NCBI GenBank assembly: GCA_002422865.1
Contig: DITN01000067.1
Location: 59,966-80,975, forward strand
Reading direction: 5' to 3'
From: Bacteroidetes bacterium UBA6183
Lineage (GTDB): Bacteria; Bacteroidota; Bacteroidia; UKL13-3
Length of the DNA stretch: 21,010 nt
Shown: positions 6,959 to 14,804 of the stretch, piece after piece
Layout: each line of letters begins with the position of its first letter
How positions within the stretch are numbered: the stretch's first letter is position 1
Position numbers and translations under genes: made by a program
The notes under the pieces: generated by a model
The model's input: the letters and a program-made list of their open reading frames with translations, nothing else
Told to the model about the DNA's origin: nothing
Database searches by the model: none

Positions 6959-8186
6959 CATCGTTTTTAAACAATAGTGAACTATCCCCGTAACTTAAAA
7001 ATCGATAGTTATTGTCTAATGCATGATTATAAATTTTACGCCAATCGTTGCCCACAAAAGCAGCTATCAGTAGTATTAAAGTATTTTCGGGTTGATGAAA
7101 ATTAGTAACTAAAACTTCAACCATTTTAAAAGCATAACCCGGTGCAATGATAATTTGCGTGCTACCAATAAGTACTTGCTCTGCCTCCTCCTCCATTTTT
7201 TTAATGATGGCAGAAATCGCATCAACGGCACTGATATTTGTTGCATCAAATTCGTAGGCATCCCATTGTTTAATGGCTACTTTATTTTCCGTTTGTTGAA
7301 GTATCAACTTCACGCCATGCCAGTATAAACTCTCAAGTGTTCTGGTACTTGTTGTGCCCACGGCAACCAACTTGTTTTTTTGTATTAAACAAGTTGATAT
7401 ATTCTTAAGGGTTGACAACTCAACAAACAATGTTTCTTCATGCATTTGATGATCAACCAATGCTTCCGTTTTCACCGGCTTGAATGTACCTGCACCAACA
7501 TGTAATGTCACCTCATCAAACGTAATTTCTTTTTGACTTAATGATTTTAGAACAGCTGGCGTAAAATGTAACCCGGCCGTTGGTGCCGCTACCGAACCTT
7601 CAACCTTTGCATATACCGTTTGATAACGCTCTTCATCGGCTTGTTCTGTTTTTCTGTTTAAGTATGGGGGCAATGGCAAAATTCCGGCAAAATGAAGAAC
7701 CTCTGCAAAAGATAATGTTTCATTATTCCAGGTAAATTCTACAACATACAACTCATCAGAAATCCCTTTTTTTGAAGCTTTTAAACAGATATTACCAACA
7801 GGTGTTTCCACCTGTTTTTCAAGCACATCTTCTTTCCATTTTTTGGCATTACCCACCATACACTTCCATGTACTATGCTGTTTGTTAATAAATGCCTGCT
7901 GATAATCTAAATGATGTAAAGGTTCAATACAAAATATTTCGATTTGCGCTCCGGTTTGGCGGTTAAATAACAAACGTGCATGAACCACGCGTGTATTGTT
8001 AAAAATTACCAAACTGTTTGATGGTAAAAAAGCATCTAACTGATTAAAAACGGCATTTGTAATTTGTTCATTTTGGTAAACCAATAATTTAGACTCATCA
8101 CGATTAGCCAGAGGGAATTTGGCTATTTGTTCATCAGGCAAGTGGTACGAAAAATCTAAAATATTAAGTTGTTTAGGCGAACTCAT
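6942..8186 (-). CDS. queA: S-adenosylmethionine:tRNA ribosyltransferase-isomerase
   Basis: QueA transfers and isomerises the ribosyl part of SAM onto 7-aminomethyl-7-deazaguanine in tRNA, giving epoxyqueuosine at the wobble base of GUN anticodons. The chosen ATG at 8186 gives 414 residues. Family motifs are FNNTRVVHARLL (62-73), EGSVAAPTAGLHFTP (196-210), TLHVGAGTFKPV and, near the end, VTNFHQPENTLILLIAAF. A longer frame opens with GTG at 8243 and adds 19 residues. The shorter start is preferred because SSPKQLNILDFSYHLPDEQIA begins where QueA proteins normally begin. It is the last gene of a three-gene minus-strand run, 56 bases after the enoyl-CoA hydratase stop. Its last codons (NVQV and the stop) lie antisense to the T9SS cassette, overlapping it by 17 bases. 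Confidence 0.95.
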   Translation of the reverse strand: MSSPKQLNILDFSYHLPDEQIAKFPLANRDESKLLVYQNEQITNAVFNQLDAFLPSNSLVIFNNTRVVHARLLFNRQTGAQIEIFCIEPLHHLDYQQAFINKQHSTWKCMVGNAKKWKEDVLEKQVETPVGNICLKASKKGISDELYVVEFTWNNETLSFAEVLHFAGILPLPPYLNRKTEQADEERYQTVYAKVEGSVAAPTAGLHFTPAVLKSLSQKEITFDEVTLHVGAGTFKPVKTEALVDHQMHEETLFVELSTLKNISTCLIQKNKLVAVGTTSTRTLESLYWHGVKLILQQTENKVAIKQWDAYEFDATNISAVDAISAIIKKMEEEAEQVLIGSTQIIIAPGYAFKMVEVLVTNFHQPENTLILLIAAFVGNDWRKIYNHALDNNYRFLSYGDSSLLFKNDANVQV

Positions 8187-8242
8187 CTGTATAATATGGT
8201 GTAAATAATCCAATATGAATTTGAAACATCTAACTGAGCACA

Positions 8243-9022
8243 CTAATTCCCTGTAAAGTTCGGCTTACGTTTTTCAACAAAGGCATTCATTCCTTCTTTT
8301 TGGTCTTGGCTGGCGAAACACATGTAGAAGTTTTTACGCTCAAAATACAAACCTTCTTGCAAACCACTGTCGAATGCTTTTAGTACACTTTCTTTGGCCA
8401 AACGCACTGCTACAGGCGACTGAACAGCAATTTCACTTGCCAGTTTAACAGCTTCATCTAAATAAACTTCTTCCGGAACAACGCGGTTAATTAAACCTGC
8501 GTCCATGGCTTCCTCTGCACTAATAAACTTTCCGGTTAATACCATTTCCATGGCCAAGGCTTTACCAACCGCTTTAGTCAAACGTTGTGTACCACCGGCA
8601 CCAGGCATAATGGCCAATTTAATTTCCGGCTGACCAAATTTTGCGGTTTCACTAGCCACAATCATATCGCAGGTCATGGCCAATTCGCAGCCACCACCTA
8701 AACAAAAACCACTAACAGCCGCAATAATTGGCTTTTTGGTTTTACGTATTTGATCCCATGTTTCAAACTGATCAATTTTTAGCATATCGATAGCCGTTTT
8801 GCTTTCCATTTGTTTAATATCGGCACCGGCAGCGAAAGCACGCTCGTTTCCGGTAATGATTATACAGCGCACATTATCGTCTTGATCGAAAGTTAACAAC
8901 GCATGTTTAATTTCCTGCATCAACTGTAAGTTTAATGCATTTAACTCTTTGGGTCTGTTTAAGCGAATAAGCGCTATGTGTGGTTGAAATTCCGGTTCGG
9001 CTATGATAAATTCGTAATTCAT
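8243..9022 (-). CDS. enoyl-CoA hydratase / crotonase-family enzyme
   Basis: A 259-residue crotonase-fold enzyme, probably hydrating 2-trans-enoyl-CoA to 3-hydroxyacyl-CoA in fatty-acid or amino-acid degradation. The oxyanion-hole segments are AFAAGADIKQM (62-72) and GFCLGGGCELAMTCD (105-119). Both catalytic glutamates of classical hydratases are present: E113 in GGGCELA and E133 in GQPEIKLAIMPGAGGTQRL. This favours a true hydratase over isomerase or decarboxylase branches. Length is standard. It lies 16 bases downstream of the TonB-C-like gene and upstream of queA, presumably in one transcript. The exact substrate cannot be told from sequence; a short-chain enoyl-CoA is the default. Confidence 0.93.
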   Translation of the reverse strand: MNYEFIIAEPEFQPHIALIRLNRPKELNALNLQLMQEIKHALLTFDQDDNVRCIIITGNERAFAAGADIKQMESKTAIDMLKIDQFETWDQIRKTKKPIIAAVSGFCLGGGCELAMTCDMIVASETAKFGQPEIKLAIMPGAGGTQRLTKAVGKALAMEMVLTGKFISAEEAMDAGLINRVVPEEVYLDEAVKLASEIAVQSPVAVRLAKESVLKAFDSGLQEGLYFERKNFYMCFASQDQKEGMNAFVEKRKPNFTGN

Positions 9023-9038
9023 ATTTTTTTGACTAATT

Positions 9039-9812
9039 TTAGAATATAAATTTAATTGGTAAAGTTAAAAACTGCGGGCGGTCAGTTTCTCTGGCTTTAA
9101 AACCATTGAGGTTATTAATTGAATCATAGCATATTTGTGCAGTTCCAGCACCAATGCTTTGTACAACTTTGATGTCTTTTATATACCCGTTTGGCAATAC
9201 AACAAATGTTACATAACAATATCCTACCAATCCGATTTCCAAAGCGAAAGGAGGATAAGTAAACCCTTTATCCAAATCATTAGTGAATCCTTTATCTCCT
9301 CCATAATATCTTTGACTCGTAAATGAAATAGCATATTCTGAACTATCACTCGGTAGTTTCCACTTGCCTCTATCTACAAAGTCCCAATCAACACATTTCT
9401 CTTTAATAAATTTTGCACCCAAAAAATTGGTTAATAATTCAACTTTTATGGTATTAGATTTAATTCGGAATGAAAATGCCCCCACAAGTAATTTATCATC
9501 AACAAAAGCCCAATCCAAAACCTCAGAGCTATCTATAAATTTAGCGTCACCAACCAATCCGGAATCGGTTAGAATCAAGCCACTATACTGTCCAGTTTCG
9601 CTTACGGTAATATTTGTTACCCATTGGTTATTTAACATTTTAACTGAAAATCCATACTGACTAATATAAGGATCGTTAATAACCTGCTTAAAATACCACC
9701 ATGTTTCTCGTGCAGTTTGGGTAGCCATTTGTTCGGTGTAGGCTTTGGCAGAACCAAAACTAGCCCCCAAAATAAAAAAAGTATATAATACAGTCTTAAA
9801 TAGATTTTTCAT
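9039..9812 (-). CDS. secreted protein with DUF2314-like domain and TonB C-terminal-like domain
   Basis: A 257-residue protein with an N-terminal signal peptide or anchor (residues 1-24, ending SAKA|Y). Residues ~30-125 resemble DUF2314 proteins, in particular LVGDAKFIDSSEVLDWAFVDDKLLVGAFSFRI, a pattern seen there as a 'GD...I.DW..VDDG.LVG.YT.R' string. Residues ~184-257 match the TonB C-terminal fold: YPPFALEIGLVGYCYVTFVV, then LPNGYIKDIKVVQSIG, ending LPIKFIF. There is no proline-rich periplasm-spanning linker, so it is unlikely to be an energy-transducing TonB. In Bacteroidota such isolated TonB-C domains are common in envelope proteins of unknown role. It is the first gene of the run leading to queA, with its own promoter-like boxes upstream. 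The DUF2314 assignment is by eye. Confidence 0.7.
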   Translation of the reverse strand: MKNLFKTVLYTFFILGASFGSAKAYTEQMATQTARETWWYFKQVINDPYISQYGFSVKMLNNQWVTNITVSETGQYSGLILTDSGLVGDAKFIDSSEVLDWAFVDDKLLVGAFSFRIKSNTIKVELLTNFLGAKFIKEKCVDWDFVDRGKWKLPSDSSEYAISFTSQRYYGGDKGFTNDLDKGFTYPPFALEIGLVGYCYVTFVVLPNGYIKDIKVVQSIGAGTAQICYDSINNLNGFKARETDRPQFLTLPIKFIF

Positions 9813-9833
9813 TTACCAATTGTAATACGGCTT

Positions 9834-9864
9834 CAAACATAAGGCTATTTAAAAACAACCAAAA
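9834..9864 (-). promoter_or_regulatory. Bacteroidota-type promoter for the DUF2314/TonB-C gene
   Basis: On the minus strand TTTTG (9864-9860) is followed after 18 bases by TATGTTTG (9841-9834), a full match to the -7 consensus TAnnTTTG. The -7 box ends 21 bases before the ATG at 9812, which fits a short leader. Confidence 0.65.
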
Positions 9865-9995
9865 CACCAATATGCAAAAAATAAAATCGAGGTTTTGTAT
9901 TAATTGGCAAAAGGCCTATTATTGCACAGCAAAATTTTTTAACACCGCAGATAAAGGGTAAAAGCCCAATAGTTTGATTATTTTTTAAAAAGCAC

Positions 9996-10025
9996 TTGCA
10001 TATAAAAAATATATCCCGATATTTG
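9996..10025 (+). promoter_or_regulatory. promoter for rpmB-rpmG-DUF4295
   Basis: TTG (9996-9998), 19 bases, then GATATTTG (10018-10025), one mismatch from TAnnTTTG. The spacing is as expected for the Bacteroidota primary sigma factor. The rpmB ATG is 24 bases further on. The 237-base gap 9813-10049 therefore carries divergent promoters for both neighbours; nothing else was recognised in it. Confidence 0.6.
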
Positions 10026-10049
10026 CACTCCTTTTTAATAGAAAAAGCC

Positions 10050-10280
10050 ATGAGAGTTTGTGATTTAACAGGTAAGCGTGCAATGGTTGGAAACAACGTA
10101 TCGCACTCAAATAGAAAAACGAAAAGACGTTTTTACCCAAATTTACAGGATAAGAAATTTTTTATCCCTGAAGAAAATATGTGGATTACTTTGCGTGTAT
10201 CAACCAAAGCAATTAAAACGATTAACAAAAACGGTGTTACCGCTACTTTACGTAAATTCGTAAAAAACGGTATCATTTAA
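10050..10280 (+). CDS. rpmB: 50S ribosomal protein L28 (bL28)
   Basis: A 76-residue basic protein, MRVCDLTGKRAMVGNNVSHSN at the start and RVSTKAIKTINKNGVTATL near the end, both diagnostic of bL28. The frame is open upstream to 9996, but the promoter-like boxes lie inside that extension and bL28 proteins begin at the M-x-V-C-x-L-T-G motif, so the ATG at 10050 is used. Only one cysteine is present, so it is the zinc-free form. It heads a three-gene ribosomal cluster and lies 17 bases before rpmG. Confidence 0.96.
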   Translation: MRVCDLTGKRAMVGNNVSHSNRKTKRRFYPNLQDKKFFIPEENMWITLRVSTKAIKTINKNGVTATLRKFVKNGII

Positions 10281-10283
10281 TAT

Positions 10284-10289
10284 AAGGAG
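10284..10289 (+). promoter_or_regulatory. strong Shine-Dalgarno of rpmG
   Basis: AAGGAG, eight bases before the rpmG ATG, is a six-base complement to the anti-Shine-Dalgarno at ideal spacing. None of the other plus-strand starts whose upstream bases I read (ftsY, rimO, bshC, mutS, DUF4295, the barrel genes) has a comparable motif, in keeping with the rarity of Shine-Dalgarno use in Bacteroidota. Confidence 0.7.
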
Positions 10290-10297
10290 TTACAGCA

Positions 10298-10480
10298 ATG
10301 GCACGTAGTAAAAACAGAATCCAAGTAATATTAGAATGTACTGAGCACAGAGCATCTGGCTTACCGGGTACTTCTCGTTATATCACTAAGAAAAACAGAA
10401 AAAACACAACTGAACGTATCGAGTTAAAAAAATACAACCCGATTATGAAGAAAGTTACTGTTCACAAAGAAATTAAATAA
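10298..10480 (+). CDS. rpmG: 50S ribosomal protein L33 (bL33)
   Basis: A 60-residue basic ribosomal protein. The L33 signature is in KNRKNTTERIELKKYNP (residues 32-48), followed by the VTVHKEIK end. Of the four zinc cysteines of the C+ type only C14 remains, so this is the zinc-independent C- form with a longer loop (HRASGLPGTSRY). It sits between rpmB and the DUF4295 gene and is the only gene in the cluster with a clear Shine-Dalgarno. Confidence 0.96.
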   Translation: MARSKNRIQVILECTEHRASGLPGTSRYITKKNRKNTTERIELKKYNPIMKKVTVHKEIK

Positions 10481-10488
10481 TTTGAACC

Positions 10489-10638
10489 ATGGCTAAGAAG
10501 GTAGTTGCTACATTAAAGACAGGTGCAGGCAAAGATTTTGCTAAAGTGTACCGTGCGGTTAAAAACAAAAAGGGTGCATACTCTTTTAAAACCGAAATTA
10601 TCCCTAACGAAGACGTTAAATCACACTTCAAAGCTTAA
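10489..10638 (+). CDS. DUF4295 small basic protein, likely a Bacteroidota-specific ribosomal protein
   Basis: A 49-residue Lys-rich protein, beginning MAKKVVATLKTGAGKDFAKV and ending EDVKSHFKA. It starts 8 bases after rpmG, and this order (rpmB, rpmG, DUF4295, ftsY) is characteristic of the phylum. The position, size and charge suggest that it is a ribosome component. I recall that a phylum-specific large-subunit protein has been assigned to this family from ribosome structures, but cannot verify that here. There is no Shine-Dalgarno. A strong terminator follows within 25 bases. Confidence 0.85.
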   Translation: MAKKVVATLKTGAGKDFAKVYRAVKNKKGAYSFKTEIIPNEDVKSHFKA

Positions 10639-10662
10639 TAGCTTAAAGGTTTTACCATATTT

Positions 10663-10695
10663 AAAAGCACCGTGAGCAATCAGGGTGCTTTTTTT
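10663..10695 (+). terminator. Rho-independent terminator after the L28-L33-DUF4295 cluster
   Basis: Nine-base perfect stem AAAAGCACC / GGTGCTTTT with a 12-base loop, followed by further T residues to 10695. It ends the ribosomal cluster and separates it from ftsY, whose ATG is 55 bases on. The stretch 10703-10728 holds a TTG and a TAAATTCG box with only 15 bases between them, a weak promoter candidate for ftsY. Confidence 0.85.
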
Positions 10696-10749
10696 ATTAT
10701 GGTTGATGCCTAAATTAAAGTAAATTCGCACCGCTTAATAAAATTATAA

Positions 10750-11697
10750 ATGGGCATTTTCAGTTTCTTTAGTAAAGATAAAAAAGAAAAACTCGACCAA
10801 GGTTTAGAAAAAACTAAAACCAGTTTGTTCGATAAAATCAGTAAGGCTTTGGTTGGTAAATCAACCGTTGACGATGATTTTTTAGACCAGTTGGAAGAAA
10901 TCTTAGTAACGAGTGATGTTGGTATAGAAACTACCCTCAAAATTATTGAGCGTTTACAAAAGCGTGTGGCAGCCGACAAGTACATCAACTCTGGTGAGCT
11001 TAATAAATTGCTTAAAGACGAAATTGCCAAACTGTTTGACGAAAGTGGCCTATACGAAAACGACTTTGCTGCCGAAAAATCAACCAAACCATACGTAATT
11101 ATGGTGGTGGGCGTAAATGGTGTTGGCAAAACTACCACCATTGGTAAGTTGGCACACCAATTTAAAAGTGCGGGTAAAAAAGTAGTATTAGGTGCCGGAG
11201 ATACCTTTAGGGCCGCAGCCGTTCAACAATTAAAAATCTGGGGCGAGCGTAATGATGTGCATGTTGTTGAGCATGGCATGAATACAGATCCGGCCTCAGT
11301 TGCTTTTGATGCAGTTAAATACGCCACCGAAAACAATGGCGATATTGTGATTATTGATACTGCTGGTAGGCTTCATAACCGCGTTGATTTGATGAATGAG
11401 TTGACCAAAATTAAACGTGTAATGAGTAAAATTATTCCTGATGCGCCTCATGAAGTATTACTGGTATTAGATGCCAGCACCGGGCAAAATGCCTTTGAAC
11501 AAGCCAAACAGTTTACCGCAGCCACCGAAGTAAATGCATTGGCATTAACCAAATTAGATGGTACCGCTAAAGGTGGTGTGGTTATAGGCATTGCCGACTT
11601 ATTTAAAATACCTGTAAAATATATTGGTGTGGGTGAAGGAATTGAGGATTTACAGCTATTTAACAAACACGAATTTGTTGATTCGTTGTTTAATTAA
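10750..11697 (+). CDS. ftsY: signal recognition particle receptor FtsY
   Basis: A 315-residue SRP-GTPase that docks ribosome-SRP complexes at the membrane for co-translational insertion. It has a short N-terminal part without the long acidic A domain, as usual in this phylum. The helical N domain covers about residues 20-100. The GTPase motifs are GVNGVGKTTT (121-130, P-loop), DTFRAAAVQQL (151-161), DTAGRLHN (203-210) and TKLDGTAKGG (267-276). The closing GEGIEDLQLF motif is typical of the family. First gene of a probable ftsY-rimO-bshC transcript, with 28 bases to rimO. Confidence 0.97.
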   Translation: MGIFSFFSKDKKEKLDQGLEKTKTSLFDKISKALVGKSTVDDDFLDQLEEILVTSDVGIETTLKIIERLQKRVAADKYINSGELNKLLKDEIAKLFDESGLYENDFAAEKSTKPYVIMVVGVNGVGKTTTIGKLAHQFKSAGKKVVLGAGDTFRAAAVQQLKIWGERNDVHVVEHGMNTDPASVAFDAVKYATENNGDIVIIDTAGRLHNRVDLMNELTKIKRVMSKIIPDAPHEVLLVLDASTGQNAFEQAKQFTAATEVNALALTKLDGTAKGGVVIGIADLFKIPVKYIGVGEGIEDLQLFNKHEFVDSLFN

Positions 11698-11725
11698 TTA
11701 TTCAAACTTATTTAGTTAGCGTATT

Positions 11726-13039
11726 TTGAAAACAAAACGTAAAGAAGATAAAGTAAACATCATAACCCTTGGATGTTCTAAAAACATTGTTGACAGTGAA
11801 GAACTATTCAGCCAACTTAAAGCCAACAATTTTGATGTAGAACACGAAAGTACCAATGATGATGCAAACGTAATTATTATTAATACTTGTGGTTTTATCG
11901 ATAATGCCAAACAAGAAAGTATTGATACCATTTTACGTTTTGCAGAGGCCAAACAACAAGGTGAAATTGATAAGTTATATGTTACAGGATGCTTATCGCA
12001 ACGTTACATGCCTGATTTACAGAAAGAAATTCCTGATGTAGATAAATACTTTGGTACCACACACCTTCCGCAACTCCTTAAAACCTTAGGTGCAGATTAT
12101 AAACATGAGCTCATTGGGGAACGTTTAATCACAACACCTTCTCATTACGCCTATTTAAAAATAAGCGAAGGTTGCGATCGTCCTTGTTCTTTTTGTGCCA
12201 TACCTATTATGCGTGGTAAGCACATTTCTAAAAGTTTCGAGCAATTAGAAACTGAAGTTAAAGGCCTAGTAAAACACGGAACCAAAGAAATTTTACTGAT
12301 TGCACAAGATAGTACCTATTACGGATTGGATTTATATGGCGAACGTAAATTAGCCGAGTTACTCCGTAGAATGAGTGATATAAATGGTTTAGACTGGATT
12401 CGTTTGCATTACGCCTACCCTTCTCAGTTTCCGTTAGATGCACTTGATGTGATGCGTGAACGTGATAATATTTGTAAATACATCGACATTCCTTTGCAGC
12501 ACACTAGCGATAACATGCTTAAAATAATGCGCAGAGGAATTACATCAAAACGTACCCAAGAGGTAATTGATACCATGCGTGAAAAAGTACCGGGTATTGC
12601 CATCAGAACTACACTTATTGCAGGTCATCCGGGAGAAACCGAACAAGATTTTAAAGACTTGTGTAAGTTTGTTGAACACAACAAATTCGATCGCTTAGGG
12701 ATATTTACCTACAGTCATGAAGATGGAACACATGCAGGAACAATGGTAGATGATGTGCCACAAGAAGTAAAAGAAGAACGTGCAGCCATTGTGATGGATA
12801 TTCAACAAGGTATATCAGCCAAACTTAACCAGCAAAAAGTAGGTAAAACATACAAGGTATTGTTTGATAGAAAAGACAGTGGATACTATGTTGGTCGCAC
12901 TGAGTTTGACTCTCCCGAAGTAGATAATGAGGTATTGGTGGATGCAAAAAATAACTATGTGCGCATTGGCGATTTTGCACAAGTTAAAATTGACTCTGCC
13001 GAAGACTTTGATTTATACGGAACCATCGTAATCCCTTAA
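11726..13039 (+). CDS. rimO: ribosomal protein uS12 methylthiotransferase
   Basis: Radical-SAM enzyme that adds a methylthio group to the conserved Asp of ribosomal protein uS12. A 437-residue protein with the family's domain order. The N-terminal MTTase domain binds one 4Fe-4S cluster through C17 (TLGCSKN), C55 (NTCGF) and C89 (TGCLSQR). The radical-SAM domain has C150, C154 and C157 (GCDRPCSFC). A C-terminal TRAM domain covers about 370-437. The start is TTG at 11726: an in-frame TAG at 11717 rules out any upstream ATG, and MKTKRKEDKVN matches the usual beginning of Bacteroidota RimO. It lies 28 bases after ftsY and 3 bases before bshC. Confidence 0.96.
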   Translation: MKTKRKEDKVNIITLGCSKNIVDSEELFSQLKANNFDVEHESTNDDANVIIINTCGFIDNAKQESIDTILRFAEAKQQGEIDKLYVTGCLSQRYMPDLQKEIPDVDKYFGTTHLPQLLKTLGADYKHELIGERLITTPSHYAYLKISEGCDRPCSFCAIPIMRGKHISKSFEQLETEVKGLVKHGTKEILLIAQDSTYYGLDLYGERKLAELLRRMSDINGLDWIRLHYAYPSQFPLDALDVMRERDNICKYIDIPLQHTSDNMLKIMRRGITSKRTQEVIDTMREKVPGIAIRTTLIAGHPGETEQDFKDLCKFVEHNKFDRLGIFTYSHEDGTHAGTMVDDVPQEVKEERAAIVMDIQQGISAKLNQQKVGKTYKVLFDRKDSGYYVGRTEFDSPEVDNEVLVDAKNNYVRIGDFAQVKIDSAEDFDLYGTIVIP

Positions 13040-13042
13040 TGC

Positions 13043-14653
13043 ATGCAAAGTGTAAGCCATTCAACCATCAGTTTCGAGCAAAGCAATCAGTTTTCTAAAA
13101 TCATTTTAGACTATGTTAACAATTCGGTTAACCTCACCGATTTTTATAACCTGAAACCCGAAATTGCATCATATAAAACCATGATGGAGCAAAAAAATTA
13201 TAACAATAGTTTTAGGCCTATTTTGGTTGATGAGTTGAATAAACAATATGTTGCGGCTAACATAAAGCTCAATAAATCGCCTTTGGTTGAAGGTAACATT
13301 GTTTCATTACTCAATCCCAACACATACACGGTTACTACAGGTCATCAGTTGTGTTTGTATACCGGTCCGCTATATTTTATTTACAAAATATTAAGTACCA
13401 TTAAATGGTGTGAAGAATTAAGGTTGGCTTACCCCGATAAAAATTTTGTTCCTGTATTTTGGATGGCTTCTGAAGATCATGACTTCGAGGAAGTGAATCA
13501 CTTATTTATCAATGGAACCAAACATACTTGGGATATTGACAGTAAACAGCAACCGGTTGGTCGTTTATCACTTGATAACTTCGGAAAGTTTGCGGATCAA
13601 ATAATCGGTTTAGCCACCAACGATTTTGCCAAAAATCAACTTGAAGAGTGGAATAATTGTTACACAACAAGTGCTAATTTAAGTGAAGCAACGCGCAAAT
13701 TAGCTCATTTACTTTTTGCCGATAAAGGATTAGTTGTTTTGGATGCAGATACAAAGGGGCTGAAAAACTTATTTATTCCAATTATTAAGAAAGATGTTAT
13801 TGAGCAAAGTAACTTTAGTGTGCTTACCGAAACCAATAACCAACTCCGCAAAAAATATAAAACACAAGTTAATGGACGAGAAATCAATTTCTTTTATTTG
13901 AGCGATGAAGGCCGAAAATTGATTAAAAGAGATGGAGAAAACTATTTGGTAGAAGGTACTTCGTTATCATTTACAACACAAGAAATTGAAGCTGACATCA
14001 ACATCAACCCAGATAAGTATAGTCCGAATGTTATTATGCGTCCCGTTTATCAAGAGTTGATATTACCTAATTTAAGTTACATTGGCGGTCCTGGTGAAAT
14101 TGCTTATTGGCTGCAATTAAAATCAGTATTCGAAAACAACAACATTACGTTTCCAATACTAACACTTCGCAGTTTTGTATTGTTGATGAATGAACGACAC
14201 AAGAACCAATTGGAGCGCATCGGACTAAATGCAGCCGATTTATTTAAAGACAATATTACAGTTGAACGTAAGTTGGTAGCACTAAATCAAGACGGAGGTC
14301 AGGTTAAACTTATTGATGAAATAGCCAACAATATGCAACAACTGATTGATATCGCCATGAAAACCGACAATAAAATTGGGAGCGAATTAATTACATGTAA
14401 AACAGATTGGCTCCATAAACTCGAGCATCAACAGCGTATTTTGGATAAAAAGCAACGTGAAAAAATTGCCCACCAATACGCCAAATACACATCAATCAAA
14501 GATGATTATTTTTCATCAGGGACGATGCAAGAGCGCATATCAAATGTTTTATCTTACGGAATAACAGAATCGACAAGTAATATCATCAACATGGTAAATA
14601 GCCGAATTTCTTTATCTCAAAAGGAACTTAACCTCATTATAAAACAAGGTTAA
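13043..14653 (+). CDS. bshC: putative cysteine ligase BshC, bacillithiol biosynthesis
   Basis: A 536-residue protein of the BshC family, which is thought to add cysteine to glucosaminyl-malate in the last step of bacillithiol synthesis. Recognisable blocks are TVTTGHQLCLYTGPLYFIYK (96-115), FWMASEDHDFEEVNHLF (~143-160) and YIGGPGEIAYWLQLK (~345-360). A charged helical, probably coiled-coil C-terminus contains LEHQQRILDKKQREK. The rossmannoid core and length fit the family. Only 3 bases separate it from rimO, so it is almost certainly co-transcribed. Its presence suggests bacillithiol as the low-molecular-weight thiol; bshA and bshB are not in the window. Confidence 0.93.
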   Translation: MQSVSHSTISFEQSNQFSKIILDYVNNSVNLTDFYNLKPEIASYKTMMEQKNYNNSFRPILVDELNKQYVAANIKLNKSPLVEGNIVSLLNPNTYTVTTGHQLCLYTGPLYFIYKILSTIKWCEELRLAYPDKNFVPVFWMASEDHDFEEVNHLFINGTKHTWDIDSKQQPVGRLSLDNFGKFADQIIGLATNDFAKNQLEEWNNCYTTSANLSEATRKLAHLLFADKGLVVLDADTKGLKNLFIPIIKKDVIEQSNFSVLTETNNQLRKKYKTQVNGREINFFYLSDEGRKLIKRDGENYLVEGTSLSFTTQEIEADININPDKYSPNVIMRPVYQELILPNLSYIGGPGEIAYWLQLKSVFENNNITFPILTLRSFVLLMNERHKNQLERIGLNAADLFKDNITVERKLVALNQDGGQVKLIDEIANNMQQLIDIAMKTDNKIGSELITCKTDWLHKLEHQQRILDKKQREKIAHQYAKYTSIKDDYFSSGTMQERISNVLSYGITESTSNIINMVNSRISLSQKELNLIIKQG

Positions 14654-14755
14654 AATATAGAGGTTGAGGTTGATTAACAAATGAACATGTCCATTTTAGC
14701 CTACTTTAAACAATTCCTACATTGTTTTTTTGCATGTGCTTTGGTTTTTTTCTCT

Positions 14756-14763
14756 TATTTTTG
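14756..14763 (+). promoter_or_regulatory. -7 box upstream of the first barrel-SPOR gene
   Basis: TATTTTTG is a full match to TAnnTTTG and lies 41 bases before the ATG at 14805. No TTTG sits at the ideal 19-21 base spacing; the nearest usable TTTG is at 14729-14732 (23 bases). The box lies inside an upstream extension of the reading frame, which supports the downstream ATG. Confidence 0.45.
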
Positions 14764-14804
14764 ACTTTATAATACTTACCCCCACAAAAAGTAAACAAAA
14801 AAGT

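Noticed and set aside
9364..9660. Plus-strand open frames inside the DUF2314/TonB-C gene
   Set aside because: They are antisense shadows of a gene with a signal peptide and recognisable domains.
9845..10096. Minus-strand open frame across the rpmB promoter region
   Set aside because: It overlaps the start of rpmB antisense, has no recognisable product, and covers two promoter-like sites.
10710..11141. Minus-strand open frame of 143 residues over ftsY
   Set aside because: Antisense to the well-supported FtsY N and G domains; composition is that of a shadow frame.
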